Shown: positions 46,402 through 55,015, numbered from the stretch's first letter. The stretch is DNA of 64,000 bases from Marinomonas maritima (GCF_024435075.2 NZ_JAMZEG020000003.1:310001-374000); one strand, 5' to 3'. The notes: generated by a model not told the origin, from the letters alone. Numbers and translations are program-made.

Positions 46402-48294
46402 ATGGGGATTCCCACGCTTTTTTGGCTTCGCAACATTGGTATTGGCGGTAGGTTATTTTTGGCTTTCGTGCTTATTTCATCCATTACTATTGTGGCCAGC
46501 GGATTGGCAACGAACACCTACCTACAACTAAGTGACCGTCTTCTTTTACTAAAACTCCAAGACATTCCAGGTCTCGATGCGGCCGCTCGACTCAACGATA
46601 AAAGTCGGCTCATTGTGGCTACCGCCCCCCTCCTCGTCACCAGTGATGCCTCCATATCCAGAGAAAACACCATGAACGCGCTGAGCGCTGCCATTAGTGA
46701 AATGGATGCACTGATGCGAAATCTGCCCGATTATAATCGTTACTTCCTTGAACTCATTACACAAATCAAAAACAGCCTCACGCTATTAAATCAAAGCGTA
46801 GAACGACGAGAAGTCATCAGACTTGAACTCACAAAACAGTCTTCATTCGTCTTTCCGCTATTTGAAGGCTTGATTGCCCAAGTGGATCAACTAGATCGCA
46901 CACCTGAATTAGAGCAAGTCATGCGTCGCCTCTATTACTTTTCAGGCTTAATCGAAAAAGTCAGCAACGACGCCTCTTTCAATGAACTGGATTACACCTT
47001 TTTACGTCTAGAAAGGTTAGGAGATGAAATAACTCAGTACTTGAACGAGTTACCTCAAGTTCCTCAAGAATTGCACCAGTCATTACTCCATTTGATTATG
47101 ATGAGCTCACGTCAAGGCGCTCTATTTCAACTGAAAAATGAAGAGCTAGACCTGCTGTATCAGCAGAGCTTTCTGCTAGAAAATAGTCAACAACACATTC
47201 AGCAGTTAGCGGCGCAGATTAACCAATATACCAATTACACCAACACCAGTATTCGTGGCTCATTAGAAGGTGCAATCAAGTCCATCAACAGCAGTATTCG
47301 TAATATTCTACTGCTGTCTCTGATTAGCTTAAGTGTCGCCTGCGCCATCTCTTGGTTTTACGTGCGCCGCAACGTGCTACAACGAATCATTGAGTTACAA
47401 CAAAACATGCGAGCCATTGCCAGCTCTCAATTAGACACACAAATACGCATTGTTGGTCACGATGAAGTCTCCAGTATGGCCAGAGACCTCCAGTACTTTC
47501 AGCAAACCGCCAGAGAAGTGGAGCGAACCAACCAAATACTCGCAGCGCAAATAGAGGAAAGAGTCGCTGCAGAAGCACAATTAAAAGCGGCGCAAAACGA
47601 ATTAGTACAAGCGGGAAAACTCGCTGCCTTAGGACAACTTGGTGTTGGTATTACTCACGAAATAAACCAGCCCCTGACAGCCATTGCCAGCCACTTACAC
47701 ACAGCAGGGCGTCATATGGAGCAAGGCCAAATAGACAAGGCTCAAAATAGCTTAGAAAAAATTCGGCAATTATTAACAAAAATCACTCGCATCACTAAGC
47801 ACCTTAAAGCGTTTGCACGCGTTGCCGGCACTGAACTCACACCCGTTTGTTTAGAAATGGTCATTCAAGATGCTATCGAGTTGATGTCTAATCAAATTCA
47901 AGAACAACACTGCACGCTCAGTTATCAACCTACCGACTCAAAGATCTTCGTTCTTGCCGAACCCATTCGCTTAGAACAAGTCATGGTAAACCTAATCAGC
48001 AACGCCGTGGATGCCTTATCCAGCTCACCATTAAAGCAGCTTTCAATTATCGTCTATGAACACGATGACAAAATAATGATAGATGTGAAAGACACTGGCA
48101 TAGGAATAGAGGAAGACAATTTAGATCAGATATTCGATCCCTTCTTCACGCAAAAAGAAGTCGGTCAAGGGCTCGGCTTAGGCCTATCCATTAGCTACAA
48201 CATCGTCCAGGACTTTGGTGGCCAAATTCGAGTCACCTCAACACCAGAAGACGGCAGCCGCTTCACCTTAGAATTAAAAAAGGCAGAGAAATAA
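46402..48294 (+). CDS. Membrane sensor histidine kinase (DctB/NtrB-like)
   Basis: The 630-residue kinase has a transmembrane helix at about 17-37, a helical periplasmic sensor of some 260 residues, and a second helix at about 301-321. A HAMP linker and a coiled coil follow. The HisKA motif THEINQPLTAI carries the phosphorylated His (H419). The ATPase domain has N boxes (VNLISNAVDAL), DTGIGI and GQGLGLGLSI. The closest architecture is the DctB/PgtB group, which pairs with sigma-54 activators. It is one base from the response regulator. The ligand is not evident; the downstream PhnD importer suggests phosphonate or a related phosphorus compound. Confidence 0.9.
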   Translation: MGIPTLFWLRNIGIGGRLFLAFVLISSITIVASGLATNTYLQLSDRLLLLKLQDIPGLDAAARLNDKSRLIVATAPLLVTSDASISRENTMNALSAAISEMDALMRNLPDYNRYFLELITQIKNSLTLLNQSVERREVIRLELTKQSSFVFPLFEGLIAQVDQLDRTPELEQVMRRLYYFSGLIEKVSNDASFNELDYTFLRLERLGDEITQYLNELPQVPQELHQSLLHLIMMSSRQGALFQLKNEELDLLYQQSFLLENSQQHIQQLAAQINQYTNYTNTSIRGSLEGAIKSINSSIRNILLLSLISLSVACAISWFYVRRNVLQRIIELQQNMRAIASSQLDTQIRIVGHDEVSSMARDLQYFQQTAREVERTNQILAAQIEERVAAEAQLKAAQNELVQAGKLAALGQLGVGITHEINQPLTAIASHLHTAGRHMEQGQIDKAQNSLEKIRQLLTKITRITKHLKAFARVAGTELTPVCLEMVIQDAIELMSNQIQEQHCTLSYQPTDSKIFVLAEPIRLEQVMVNLISNAVDALSSSPLKQLSIIVYEHDDKIMIDVKDTGIGIEEDNLDQIFDPFFTQKEVGQGLGLGLSISYNIVQDFGGQIRVTSTPEDGSRFTLELKKAEK

Positions 48295-49662
48295 ATGCAC
48301 CATACCATAAAAATAATTATCATCGATGACGACCAAACCATTATTGAAGCCTTGACTGAAATGCTAGAAATTGAAGGCTTTCAAGTCGAAAGTCATCTAA
48401 GAGCAGACAAAGCCATTGCTTCGCTAAACAAGCAGAGTTCCGCTGTGATTTTAAGCGATGTGCGAATGCCAAAAATGGATGGACTAAGTCTATTGGCTCG
48501 CCTTCAAGAATTGGATAATGAACTGCCTGTTTTACTGATGAGTGGCCATGGCGACATCCCCATGGCAATAGAAGCCATGAAAGAAGGTGCATACGATTTT
48601 CTAGAAAAACCCCTGCAGCCCGCTCAACTCATCAACCAACTGCAACGTGCAGCAGAAAAAAGACACTTGGTCTTAGAGAACCGCAAACTCAAAGAAAACA
48701 TTGCAGCACAGACAGGATTAGAAGCACTGATTATTGGCGAATCAGCGGACATTAAAAATATTCGTCAGCACATATCATCATTAGCGCAAGCGAATGTCGA
48801 CACCATTATTTATGGAGAAACCGGTTGTGGTAAAGATGTGGTTGCACGCGCGTTGCATCAATTTAGTCTTCGCAACAAAGGACGATTTATCGCCATAAAC
48901 TGTGGTGGGATCAGTGAAAGCCTGATTGAAAGCGAACTTTTTGGCCACGAAGTGGGTTCTTTTACTGGGGCTAACAAGCGACATATTGGAAAAATAGAAG
49001 CGGCAAATGGCGGCACTCTATTTTTAGACGAAATCGAAACCATGCCACTTCCGGTGCAAATAAAGCTATTGCGTGTTTTACAAGAGCGCACCATTGAGCG
49101 TGTTGGCAGTACAACGCCGATTGCCGTCGAACTTACCGTCATTGCGGCCAGTAAGGACAATCTTGCCCTATTAGGTGAACAAGGCAAATTCCGTAAAGAT
49201 TTATTCTATCGATTAAACGTCGCGAGCCTGACAATTTCACCACTCAGGGATCGCCCTGAGGATATTTTACCGCTCTTTCATCATTATGCCTGCAAAGCCT
49301 CAGAGCATTTTTCCAAACCGTTACCAACCATGACTCCCGCTTATTTGGATCATTTAATGCAGCATCCATGGCCAGGCAATGTGCGAGAGCTAAAAAATGC
49401 AGCAGATCGATTTGTACTAGGCATCAACGAAACCTCCCTTGCGTCCATTAAGCGCGAAGACGACATGAATGGCAGCTATGAAGATCGCATGGAGCAATTT
49501 GAACGACATATACTAGGAGAAGGACTCAGAGCCACCAATGGGCAACTAAACGAAGCGGCAGAATTGCTGGATATGTCACGTAAAACACTGTATCGAAAAA
49601 TGAAAAAGCACCAACTAGACAAACAACAGTTTAAATCTCACGAAGCCATAGGACAGGAATGA
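48295..49662 (+). CDS. Sigma-54-dependent response regulator (DctD/NtrC-like)
   Basis: The 455-residue protein has a receiver domain with acidic pocket DDD near 11-13 and phospho-acceptor D55 in LSDVRMPKMDG. The AAA+ domain has Walker A GETGCGKD (174-181), Walker B GTLFLDEIE and the sigma-54 contact loop. That loop reads GSFTGA (221-226) in place of GAFTGA. A Fis-type HTH (LNEAAELLDMSRKTLYRKM) lies at the C-terminus. It should activate sigma-54 promoters when phosphorylated by the adjacent kinase. A -24/-12 promoter lies 99 bp downstream of its stop, ahead of phnD. Confidence 0.93.
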   Translation: MHHTIKIIIIDDDQTIIEALTEMLEIEGFQVESHLRADKAIASLNKQSSAVILSDVRMPKMDGLSLLARLQELDNELPVLLMSGHGDIPMAIEAMKEGAYDFLEKPLQPAQLINQLQRAAEKRHLVLENRKLKENIAAQTGLEALIIGESADIKNIRQHISSLAQANVDTIIYGETGCGKDVVARALHQFSLRNKGRFIAINCGGISESLIESELFGHEVGSFTGANKRHIGKIEAANGGTLFLDEIETMPLPVQIKLLRVLQERTIERVGSTTPIAVELTVIAASKDNLALLGEQGKFRKDLFYRLNVASLTISPLRDRPEDILPLFHHYACKASEHFSKPLPTMTPAYLDHLMQHPWPGNVRELKNAADRFVLGINETSLASIKREDDMNGSYEDRMEQFERHILGEGLRATNGQLNEAAELLDMSRKTLYRKMKKHQLDKQQFKSHEAIGQE

Positions 49663-49761
49663 CCCATCCACCCCTTAAGAATGAGACCTTAGCGTCCCAA
49701 ACCACAACCTGAAAAATCAAGAATACAACTAAGCTATTGTTTTTTAATGACTTTACATTAT

Positions 49762-49777
49762 TGGCATCGCCTTTGCT
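49762..49777 (+). promoter_or_regulatory. Sigma-54 (-24/-12) promoter upstream of phnD
   Basis: TGGCATC-GCCT-TTGCT fits the consensus TGGCACR-N4-TTGCW with two mismatches, and the invariant GG and GC are at the exact spacing. It lies between the sigma-54 activator gene and the importer genes. The start of transcription would be near 49788. Confidence 0.7.
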
Positions 49778-49780
49778 CTA

Positions 49781-49818
49781 GATGAGCCAATCCTTCATTA
49801 ATGCAGGATTGGCTCATC
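49781..49818. repeat. 38-bp near-perfect palindrome at the phn operon start
   Basis: The two 19-base halves (49781-49799 and 49800-49818) are reverse complements except for one position. The outer 14 bp pair perfectly: GATGAGCCAATCCT with AGGATTGGCTCATC. It begins four bases after the sigma-54 promoter. No T-run follows on either side, so it is not a typical terminator. It could be an operator or a leader hairpin. Confidence 0.85.
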
Positions 49819-49881
49819 CCCGACTACGGAACCTCCCGACCGGTGATAACAATAAAAAAATACATCACGAGGAAAACAATA

Positions 49882-50931
49882 ATGCCTATTAAATTACTGA
49901 CTGGTTTAGTGCTCTCAAGCTCACTGCTTTTAGGAGCCAGTACCGCCCTAGCTGATGATTGCAGTTATCGAGGCGTCTTAGACGATAAGTTCTGTGATGA
50001 AAACTACGACCTAGTCGCCGACTTACCAAAAGACTCAAGCCAATGGCGCGATCCAAGCACACTCGTCTTTACATACACTCCTGTAGAAGATCCGGCCGTC
50101 TATAAAGACGCATTCAGCGACTTCCAAAAATACCTAAGTGAAATGACGGGTAAAAAAGTGGTTTACTACACAGTTCATTCTAACGCCGCAGAGGTAGAGG
50201 CATTGCGTTCTGGTCGTCTACACATTGCTGGTTTCTCAACAGGACCAACAGGCTACGCGGTTAATCTAGGTGGCTTAGTACCGATTGCAGTAAAAGGCAC
50301 TGAAGAATCCTTTCAGGGTTACAACCTAATCACTATCGTCCGTAGCGATAGTAGCATCCAAAAAATGACAGATTTAAAAGGCAAGGTAGTTGCTCATACT
50401 TCCGCGTCTTCAAACTCTGGCAACTTAGCACCTCGCGCGATTTTCCCTGCTTTAGGTCTAACACCAGATAAAGACTACGAAGTAAAGTATTCAGGCAAAC
50501 ATGACCAATCCGTTATGGGTGTACTGTCCGGTGACTACGATGCAGCGCCTGTTGCTTCAGACGTTTTCAAACGTATGGTCGATGCTCAACGCGTGAGTAA
50601 AGATGATTTCCGTATCATTTATACCAGCCCTCGCTTTCCAACTTCCTCTTTTGGCTATGCTCATGACCTCAATCCAGAGTTAGTCGAAAAAATCAAAAAG
50701 GCCTTTTTTACTTTCCGCTTCCCAGCTGAAATGCAAAAAACCTTTGGTGGTGCTGACCGTTTCTTCCCGATCACCTACAAGGAAGAATGGCAAGTCATCC
50801 GTGATATTGCACACGCATCAGGAACGGCTTACACAAAAGCAGGGCTTAAGCAGCTAGCCGAAGCGGATGCAGCCAAAGCCGCCGCAAAGCGAGAAAAAGC
50901 AGCTAAAGCAGCAGCAAGCAAAAACCAATAA
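49882..50931 (+). CDS. phnD: Phosphonate/phosphite-type ABC transporter substrate-binding protein (PhnD family)
   Basis: The start is the ATG giving MPIKLLTGLVLSSSLLLGASTALAD, a signal peptide, with GAGGAAA upstream. The 349-residue protein shows the PhnD fold: FTYTPVEDPAVYKDAFSDFQKYLSEMTGKKV, the LRSGRLHIAGFSTGPTGYA ligand loop, VAHTSASSNSGNLAPR and YSGKHDQSVMGVLSGDYDAAPV. The ligand cannot be fixed from sequence: phosphonate, phosphite or a phosphonate derivative. The C-terminal 25 residues form a Lys/Ala-rich tail not usual in the family. Confidence 0.9.
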   Translation: MPIKLLTGLVLSSSLLLGASTALADDCSYRGVLDDKFCDENYDLVADLPKDSSQWRDPSTLVFTYTPVEDPAVYKDAFSDFQKYLSEMTGKKVVYYTVHSNAAEVEALRSGRLHIAGFSTGPTGYAVNLGGLVPIAVKGTEESFQGYNLITIVRSDSSIQKMTDLKGKVVAHTSASSNSGNLAPRAIFPALGLTPDKDYEVKYSGKHDQSVMGVLSGDYDAAPVASDVFKRMVDAQRVSKDDFRIIYTSPRFPTSSFGYAHDLNPELVEKIKKAFFTFRFPAEMQKTFGGADRFFPITYKEEWQVIRDIAHASGTAYTKAGLKQLAEADAAKAAAKREKAAKAAASKNQ

Positions 50932-51027
50932 TCTGTTCTTTTTCTAAAACACTCTCATTTAAATAAATACTAACCAGCAACCTGAATAATCAGGTTGCTC
51001 GGGCCTCTTTGTCTGTAGGAAAACACC

Positions 51028-51813
51028 ATGTCTGTCACTCATAACACAGCTGAGCGTTCAAATTTTCTTGAAATTCGAAACTTAAAAAAAGAATACACAG
51101 CGGGTAATCCCATTTTAAAAGGGATAAATATCAACATTACCGAACCCGGCATCATTGCTATCATCGGGCCTTCTGGTACTGGTAAAAGTACCTTACTCCG
51201 TTGCATCAACCGCTTAATCGACCCAACAGACGGGCAAATATTGTTTGACGATGCTGACCTATGCTTAGCCGAAGGCTCTCAACTGCGTAAACTTCGTCGT
51301 CAAGTAGGCATGGTTTTTCAGGAATACAATCTTGTTGAACGCTTAACGGTTATTGAAAACGTCCTAACAGGTCGTCTTGGTTATATGTCTGCTTGGAGCG
51401 CTTGGCGTAGAAAATTCAGCCAAGAAGACATCAACACGGCATTTGAATTACTAGACGCTGTTGGTTTAACAGAACACGCAAAGAAACGCGCAGATAGCCT
51501 GTCTGGTGGTCAACGTCAACGTGTTGGTATTGCGAGAGCCGTTATGCAAAACCCACGGGTTTTGTTAGCCGACGAGCCAACGTCCTCTCTTGATCCAAAA
51601 ACAGCGGTCGAAATTATGGAACTGCTAGAGCGTTTCTCTGAAGAAAAAAACATTCCAGCGCTGGTTAATATTCATGACGTAAAACTAGCAAGTCGTTTTG
51701 CCAAACGCATGATTGGCATGAGTAATGGAGTTGTTGTGTACGACGGTCCTCCTGAAAACATTACCGATGAGCACCTAAAACAAATTTATGGAGGTGAATC
51801 ATGGCTGGTATAA
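51028..51813 (+). CDS. phnC: Phosphonate-type ABC transporter ATP-binding protein
   Basis: The 261-residue ATPase has Walker A GPSGTGKST, the Q loop VFQEYNLVERLTV, signature LSGGQRQRVGIARA, Walker B VLLADEPTSSLD and the H-loop histidine in NIHDVKLA. The LTGRLGYMSAWSAWRRKFS segment after the Q loop is characteristic of PhnC. Its 3' end overlaps the first phnE by 13 bases. Confidence 0.94.
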   Translation: MSVTHNTAERSNFLEIRNLKKEYTAGNPILKGININITEPGIIAIIGPSGTGKSTLLRCINRLIDPTDGQILFDDADLCLAEGSQLRKLRRQVGMVFQEYNLVERLTVIENVLTGRLGYMSAWSAWRRKFSQEDINTAFELLDAVGLTEHAKKRADSLSGGQRQRVGIARAVMQNPRVLLADEPTSSLDPKTAVEIMELLERFSEEKNIPALVNIHDVKLASRFAKRMIGMSNGVVVYDGPPENITDEHLKQIYGGESWLV

Positions 51814-52595
51814 ATTCAACTCAAAACAGAGAGAATCCATTCAAACACAACTGGTTTGTCAGCGCGATTTGGCTGCTTGTGGTTTTCTATGTCGCTTATA
51901 CATTTAATGCAATGGATCTAAGTTGGGAACGTATTTACGAAGGATTTGGACACGCCGGCAATCTGTTGGATCGTATGATACCGCCTAACTTTAGTCGCTG
52001 GTCGTTACTGTTAAGCGGTTTGATAGAAAGTCTTGAGATTGCCGTTATTTCTAGCATCTGTGGCATTTTTATCTCCCTATTTTTAGGGTTATTCGCCGCT
52101 CGTAATATGATGCCTAGCTGGATCAGTACGCCAGTTCGAACACTGATCGCTCTTTGCCGTACTTTTCATCCGGTAATCATTGCCATCTTATTTGTTAAGA
52201 GTGTGGGGTTTGGTGCTTTAGCCGGGATTCTAACCTTGATTGTTGCTTCCATTGGCTTTATTGCCAAGCTTTTTGCCGAAGCGATTGAAGAAATTTCATT
52301 GAAGCAAGTTGAAGCCATTCGCGCCACGGGCGCAGGCTTTACCAGCATCATCTTATTCTCGGTTATGCCACAGGTGTTTGCTCGTTTTATTGGTTTCTCG
52401 ACCTACCAGCTAGACTCGAATCTACGTAACTCAACCATGGTGGGAATTGTTGGTGCAGGCGGCCTAGGTGGCACACTTTTCTCTGCCTTTCAGCGTTTTG
52501 ATTACGACTTTGTCGCGGCGATTCTAATCGTCATTATTGCTCTGATCATGTTTGGTGAATTTCTCTCCAACATCGTTCGTCGCATTTTTCGCTAG
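51801..52595 (+). CDS. phnE: Phosphonate-type ABC transporter permease, first copy
   Basis: The 264-residue inner-membrane permease has about six transmembrane helices and the EAA-loop region EAIEEISLKQVEAIRATGAGF that contacts the ATPase. SNLRNSTMVGIVGAGGLGGTL is the PhnE signature near the C-terminus. It is paired with a second, diverged permease, so the channel is probably a heterodimer. The gene overlaps phnC. Confidence 0.92.
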   Translation: MAGINSTQNRENPFKHNWFVSAIWLLVVFYVAYTFNAMDLSWERIYEGFGHAGNLLDRMIPPNFSRWSLLLSGLIESLEIAVISSICGIFISLFLGLFAARNMMPSWISTPVRTLIALCRTFHPVIIAILFVKSVGFGALAGILTLIVASIGFIAKLFAEAIEEISLKQVEAIRATGAGFTSIILFSVMPQVFARFIGFSTYQLDSNLRNSTMVGIVGAGGLGGTLFSAFQRFDYDFVAAILIVIIALIMFGEFLSNIVRRIFR

Positions 52596-52616
52596 TTTGA
52601 CCTAGGAGCCTACTTT

Positions 52617-53414
52617 ATGAATACGATAGATCATCACTGGCAGCGTTTTACCTTAAAACAAAAATTATCTCGCTATGCCGTTTACTTAGTTCTTGTTATG
52701 GCTTTTGTTCAGTCCATACAATCTGTTGAGGTCATTCCTGAGTTTTTGTTGGATGCGCCAGAACAAATGGGCGATATGTTTTCTCGCATGTGGCCGATTG
52801 ATTTTGCTTATTATCCAGTAGCGGTCCATGACGCTATGGTTGAGACATTGAACATCGCTACACTGGGCACGCTAATCACATTGATTTTTGCCATTCCTTT
52901 GGCGCTGATGAACGCCAGCAATATTGTGAATTCAGTGTGGTGCCATTGGATTTCTCGCTTTTTTCTCGTGTCTTCTCGTTCTGTAAACTCTTTGGTTTGG
53001 GCACTGCTTTTCGTGTCTATATTTGGCCCGGGCATCATTGCTGGCGTCTTGGCGATTGCCTTTCGTTCGATTGGTTTTGTCGGTAAGTTGCTTGGTGAAG
53101 CCATCGAAGAAGTGAACATGGGATCGATAGAAGCCTTGAAGGCCACTGGCGCCTCTTGGATGTCTATCTTAATAAAAGGTTACTGGCCTCAAGTCTTGCC
53201 GGCTTTCTTTAGTATCGTATTGTTTCGTTGGGACATTAATGTCCGAGAATCTGCGGTATTGGGCTTGGTCGGCGCAGGCGGCATCGGCGTGGTGCTTGAT
53301 GACTCGATGAATTTATTCCAATGGGATCGTGTTGCTATGTCTCTTTTGGCTATTTTTATCATCGTTATTTTGGCTGAAATTGTAGTGGTCAATATTCGCA
53401 AACGCTTAATCTAA
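52617..53414 (+). CDS. phnE: Phosphonate-type ABC transporter permease, second copy
   Basis: The 265-residue protein is the partner permease. It has the same layout: helices, the loop EAIEEVNMGSIEALKATGASW, and INVRESAVLGLVGAGGIGVVL. It starts 21 bases after the first phnE. No catabolic phosphonate genes (C-P lyase, phnW, phnX, phnA) follow; instead the operon is ended by a decayed IS4-type element and then trxA. Confidence 0.92.
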   Translation: MNTIDHHWQRFTLKQKLSRYAVYLVLVMAFVQSIQSVEVIPEFLLDAPEQMGDMFSRMWPIDFAYYPVAVHDAMVETLNIATLGTLITLIFAIPLALMNASNIVNSVWCHWISRFFLVSSRSVNSLVWALLFVSIFGPGIIAGVLAIAFRSIGFVGKLLGEAIEEVNMGSIEALKATGASWMSILIKGYWPQVLPAFFSIVLFRWDINVRESAVLGLVGAGGIGVVLDDSMNLFQWDRVAMSLLAIFIIVILAEIVVVNIRKRLI

Positions 53415-53452
53415 TAGTGATAGCAAGTATTAACACTTAAAACAAAAAAGGA

Positions 53453-53463
53453 GCCGCAATGGC
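53453..53463. repeat. Left copy of 11-bp IS4-type target duplication
   Basis: GCCGCAATGGC directly precedes the left end of the IS remnant and is repeated exactly at 54541-54551. Confidence 0.85.
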
Positions 53464-53481
53464 TAATGCTGCTCACTTAAG
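53464..53481 (+). repeat. Left terminal inverted repeat of the IS4-type element
   Basis: TAATGCTGCTCACTTAAG, matching 16 of 18 bases to the right end read inward. Confidence 0.85.
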
Positions 53482-54464
53482 CAGAACAGCATTACGAGAT
53501 ACCGGATATCTCGCCTTTGATTGCTTGACCAAGCGAGGCCTACTAGACCTCGCTTTCTTTCGCTCCAAAAACAAATTACACACCCCAGACCTTAGCTCCT
53601 TAAGACGCATTCCTGTCTTCGATTCTGGCTTAGCGGCTGCCATCACGATCACGTTGGAAGCAATAAAAGTAAACGCCATTTTTAAACGCACATCGCTCGC
53701 TGACCATGTGATGCCGCCGCATGACTCGCCTCTCGACGCACAATGTTGTAGGCAAGCAACATCTCCCCACATTTCTTGGTAGATTTGATGTCACGAAACC
53801 CTAGTTCAATTTCCCAGCACTGATGGTACAGCAGAGCAATTTTATCAGCTGGGTAGTCGCTGATAGGAAGTGATGTCAGCACCGTCTTGGCTTTACCTTG
53901 AACGTCATAGTTTATGGCTCGTACATCCCAATATTCGGGCAGATTAGAGCCCTTCTTGCGTGCTTGTAGAAAGACTTTCATCGTCATATTCTTCAATGAC
54001 CTCATACATAGTATTACAGCGTTTTGGGGGTTAAGCAATGTCGTTCATCTCCCCCATTCATCAATGCATACATGAGATTGGCACTCCAAAAATTTCGGTC
54101 TAAGCGTGTAATACTGCGATCTGGAATCTTATCTAACAATGCGCTGAAGCATAGAATCAGAACCTAGGCACTGCCTCGCTTGAGAGACGCCACTTTTGGC
54201 AAAAAACTGTTCCGATGCCAATCCTTCCGAACAAACATTTAAGCGTCTAGCCACTTCTTCGATCGCTTCATTTCGAAAAAGAGCCATACCTAATACCAGC
54301 CAAAGAACTTGATCTTCAGGTAAGCGTCGTCGCCTGATGTTGGCTTTTGAAGAAAGAGTTAATGCGGACTCAATCCACTCAACTGGAATATTCTGAGTGA
54401 AGGTTGAATGATCTGAGAATGAGTGGAGCTCATCGATACTAAGAAGTAACTGCTGAATAGACAA
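53473..54464 (-). pseudogene. IS4-family transposase remnant
   Basis: The N-terminal part (54464-54129) matches the IS4 transposase start: IRRRRLPEDQVLWLVLGMALFRNEAIEEVARRL (split here) and GVSQARQCLGSDS. The middle, with the first catalytic aspartates, is deleted. A second piece (about 54038-53710) has QARKKGSNLP, ALLYHQCWEIELGFRDIKS (around the catalytic glutamate) and LLAYNIVRREA. A frameshift then leads to the C-terminal piece ending ARYPVSRNAVLLK. At least one frameshift and two deletions make it inactive. It starts with TTG if the N-terminal reading is right. Confidence 0.88.
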
Positions 54465-54466
54465 AA

Positions 54467-54496
54467 AAATCCGATTAAGAAAACTTAATCGGATTT
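54467..54496 (-). terminator. Terminator-like hairpin at the IS entrance
   Basis: The 13-bp stem AAATCCGATTAAG/CTTAATCGGATTT has a 4-base loop. A leftward T-run lies just upstream of the transposase start. Such hairpins protect IS transposases from outside transcription. Confidence 0.75.
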
Positions 54497-54522
54497 TCTG
54501 AGGCTATTCAATTAAATTCAAC

Positions 54523-54540
54523 CTAAAGTGAACAGCATTA
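54523..54540 (-). repeat. Right terminal inverted repeat of the IS4-type element
   Basis: Read inward on the minus strand it is TAATGCTGTTCACTTTAG. Confidence 0.85.
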
Positions 54541-54551
54541 GCCGCAATGGC
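54541..54551. repeat. Right copy of 11-bp IS4-type target duplication
   Basis: GCCGCAATGGC, identical to 53453-53463. With its flanks it would have formed the hairpin and T-run of a terminator between phnE and trxA before insertion. Confidence 0.85.
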
Positions 54552-54582
54552 TGCTTTTTTTAAATCACGACACAATATCAAA

Positions 54583-54909
54583 TTAGATAGCGCCGTTCAC
54601 AAACTCTACTAGTTGAGATTTGGATACTGCACCAACTTTAGTAGCAACCACTTCACCACCTTTAATGATAAGCAAAGTAGGAATACCACGAACATTGTAT
54701 TTCGGAGCGGTTTCTTGGTTATCATCGACATTAAGCTTTACAACTTTTACTTTACCCACGTATTCAGCAGCGATATCTTCCAAAACTGGCGCAATCATCT
54801 TACATGGTCCGCACCATGGAGCCCAAAAATCAATAATAACTGGAATGTCTGAATTCAGCACTTCTTCTGCAAATTGAGCATCTGTGATTTGGATTGTATT
54901 TTCACTCAT
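54583..54909 (-). CDS. trxA: Thioredoxin 1
   Basis: The 108-residue protein has the redox motif WCGPCK in FWAPWCGPCKMIAP and the cis-proline region GIPTLLI, so it is a classical thioredoxin. It reduces disulfides in ribonucleotide reductase and other targets. It is monocistronic and convergent with the phn operon, with the IS remnant between. Confidence 0.96.
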   Translation of the reverse strand: MSENTIQITDAQFAEEVLNSDIPVIIDFWAPWCGPCKMIAPVLEDIAAEYVGKVKVVKLNVDDNQETAPKYNVRGIPTLLIIKGGEVVATKVGAVSKSQLVEFVNGAI

Positions 54910-55015
54910 AATAAGTTCCTCAAAATCTATGTTGTAACCAATGAATATGACCTAGTATACCACTAAATGATTAGGGTAAAAATGTGTTATCTCTAATTAA
55001 GCCAATAGCAGAATG

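Larger units (their letters stand above)
53464..54540 (-). mobile_element. Degenerate IS4-family insertion sequence, internally deleted
   Basis: The 1077-bp element has terminal inverted repeats TAATGCTGCTCACTTAAG (left) and, read inward, TAATGCTGTTCACTTTAG (right): 18 bp with two mismatches. They resemble the ends of E. coli IS4. An exact 11-bp target duplication flanks it, a length typical of IS4. The minus strand carries broken transposase pieces. Full IS4 elements are about 1.4 kb, so some 0.35 kb is missing. It lies between phnE and trxA. Confidence 0.9.

Noticed and set aside
53459..53782. Plus-strand frame of 107 codons with an apparent AAAGGAG ribosome binding site after phnE
   Set aside because: The site is half of a former terminator and the frame runs through the left end of the IS remnant, antisense to the transposase.
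54552..54612. Possible gene beginning ATGGCTGCTTTTTTT restored by removing the IS
   Set aside because: The frame ends after about 20 codons inside the 3' end of trxA; the sequence is better explained as a bidirectional terminator.
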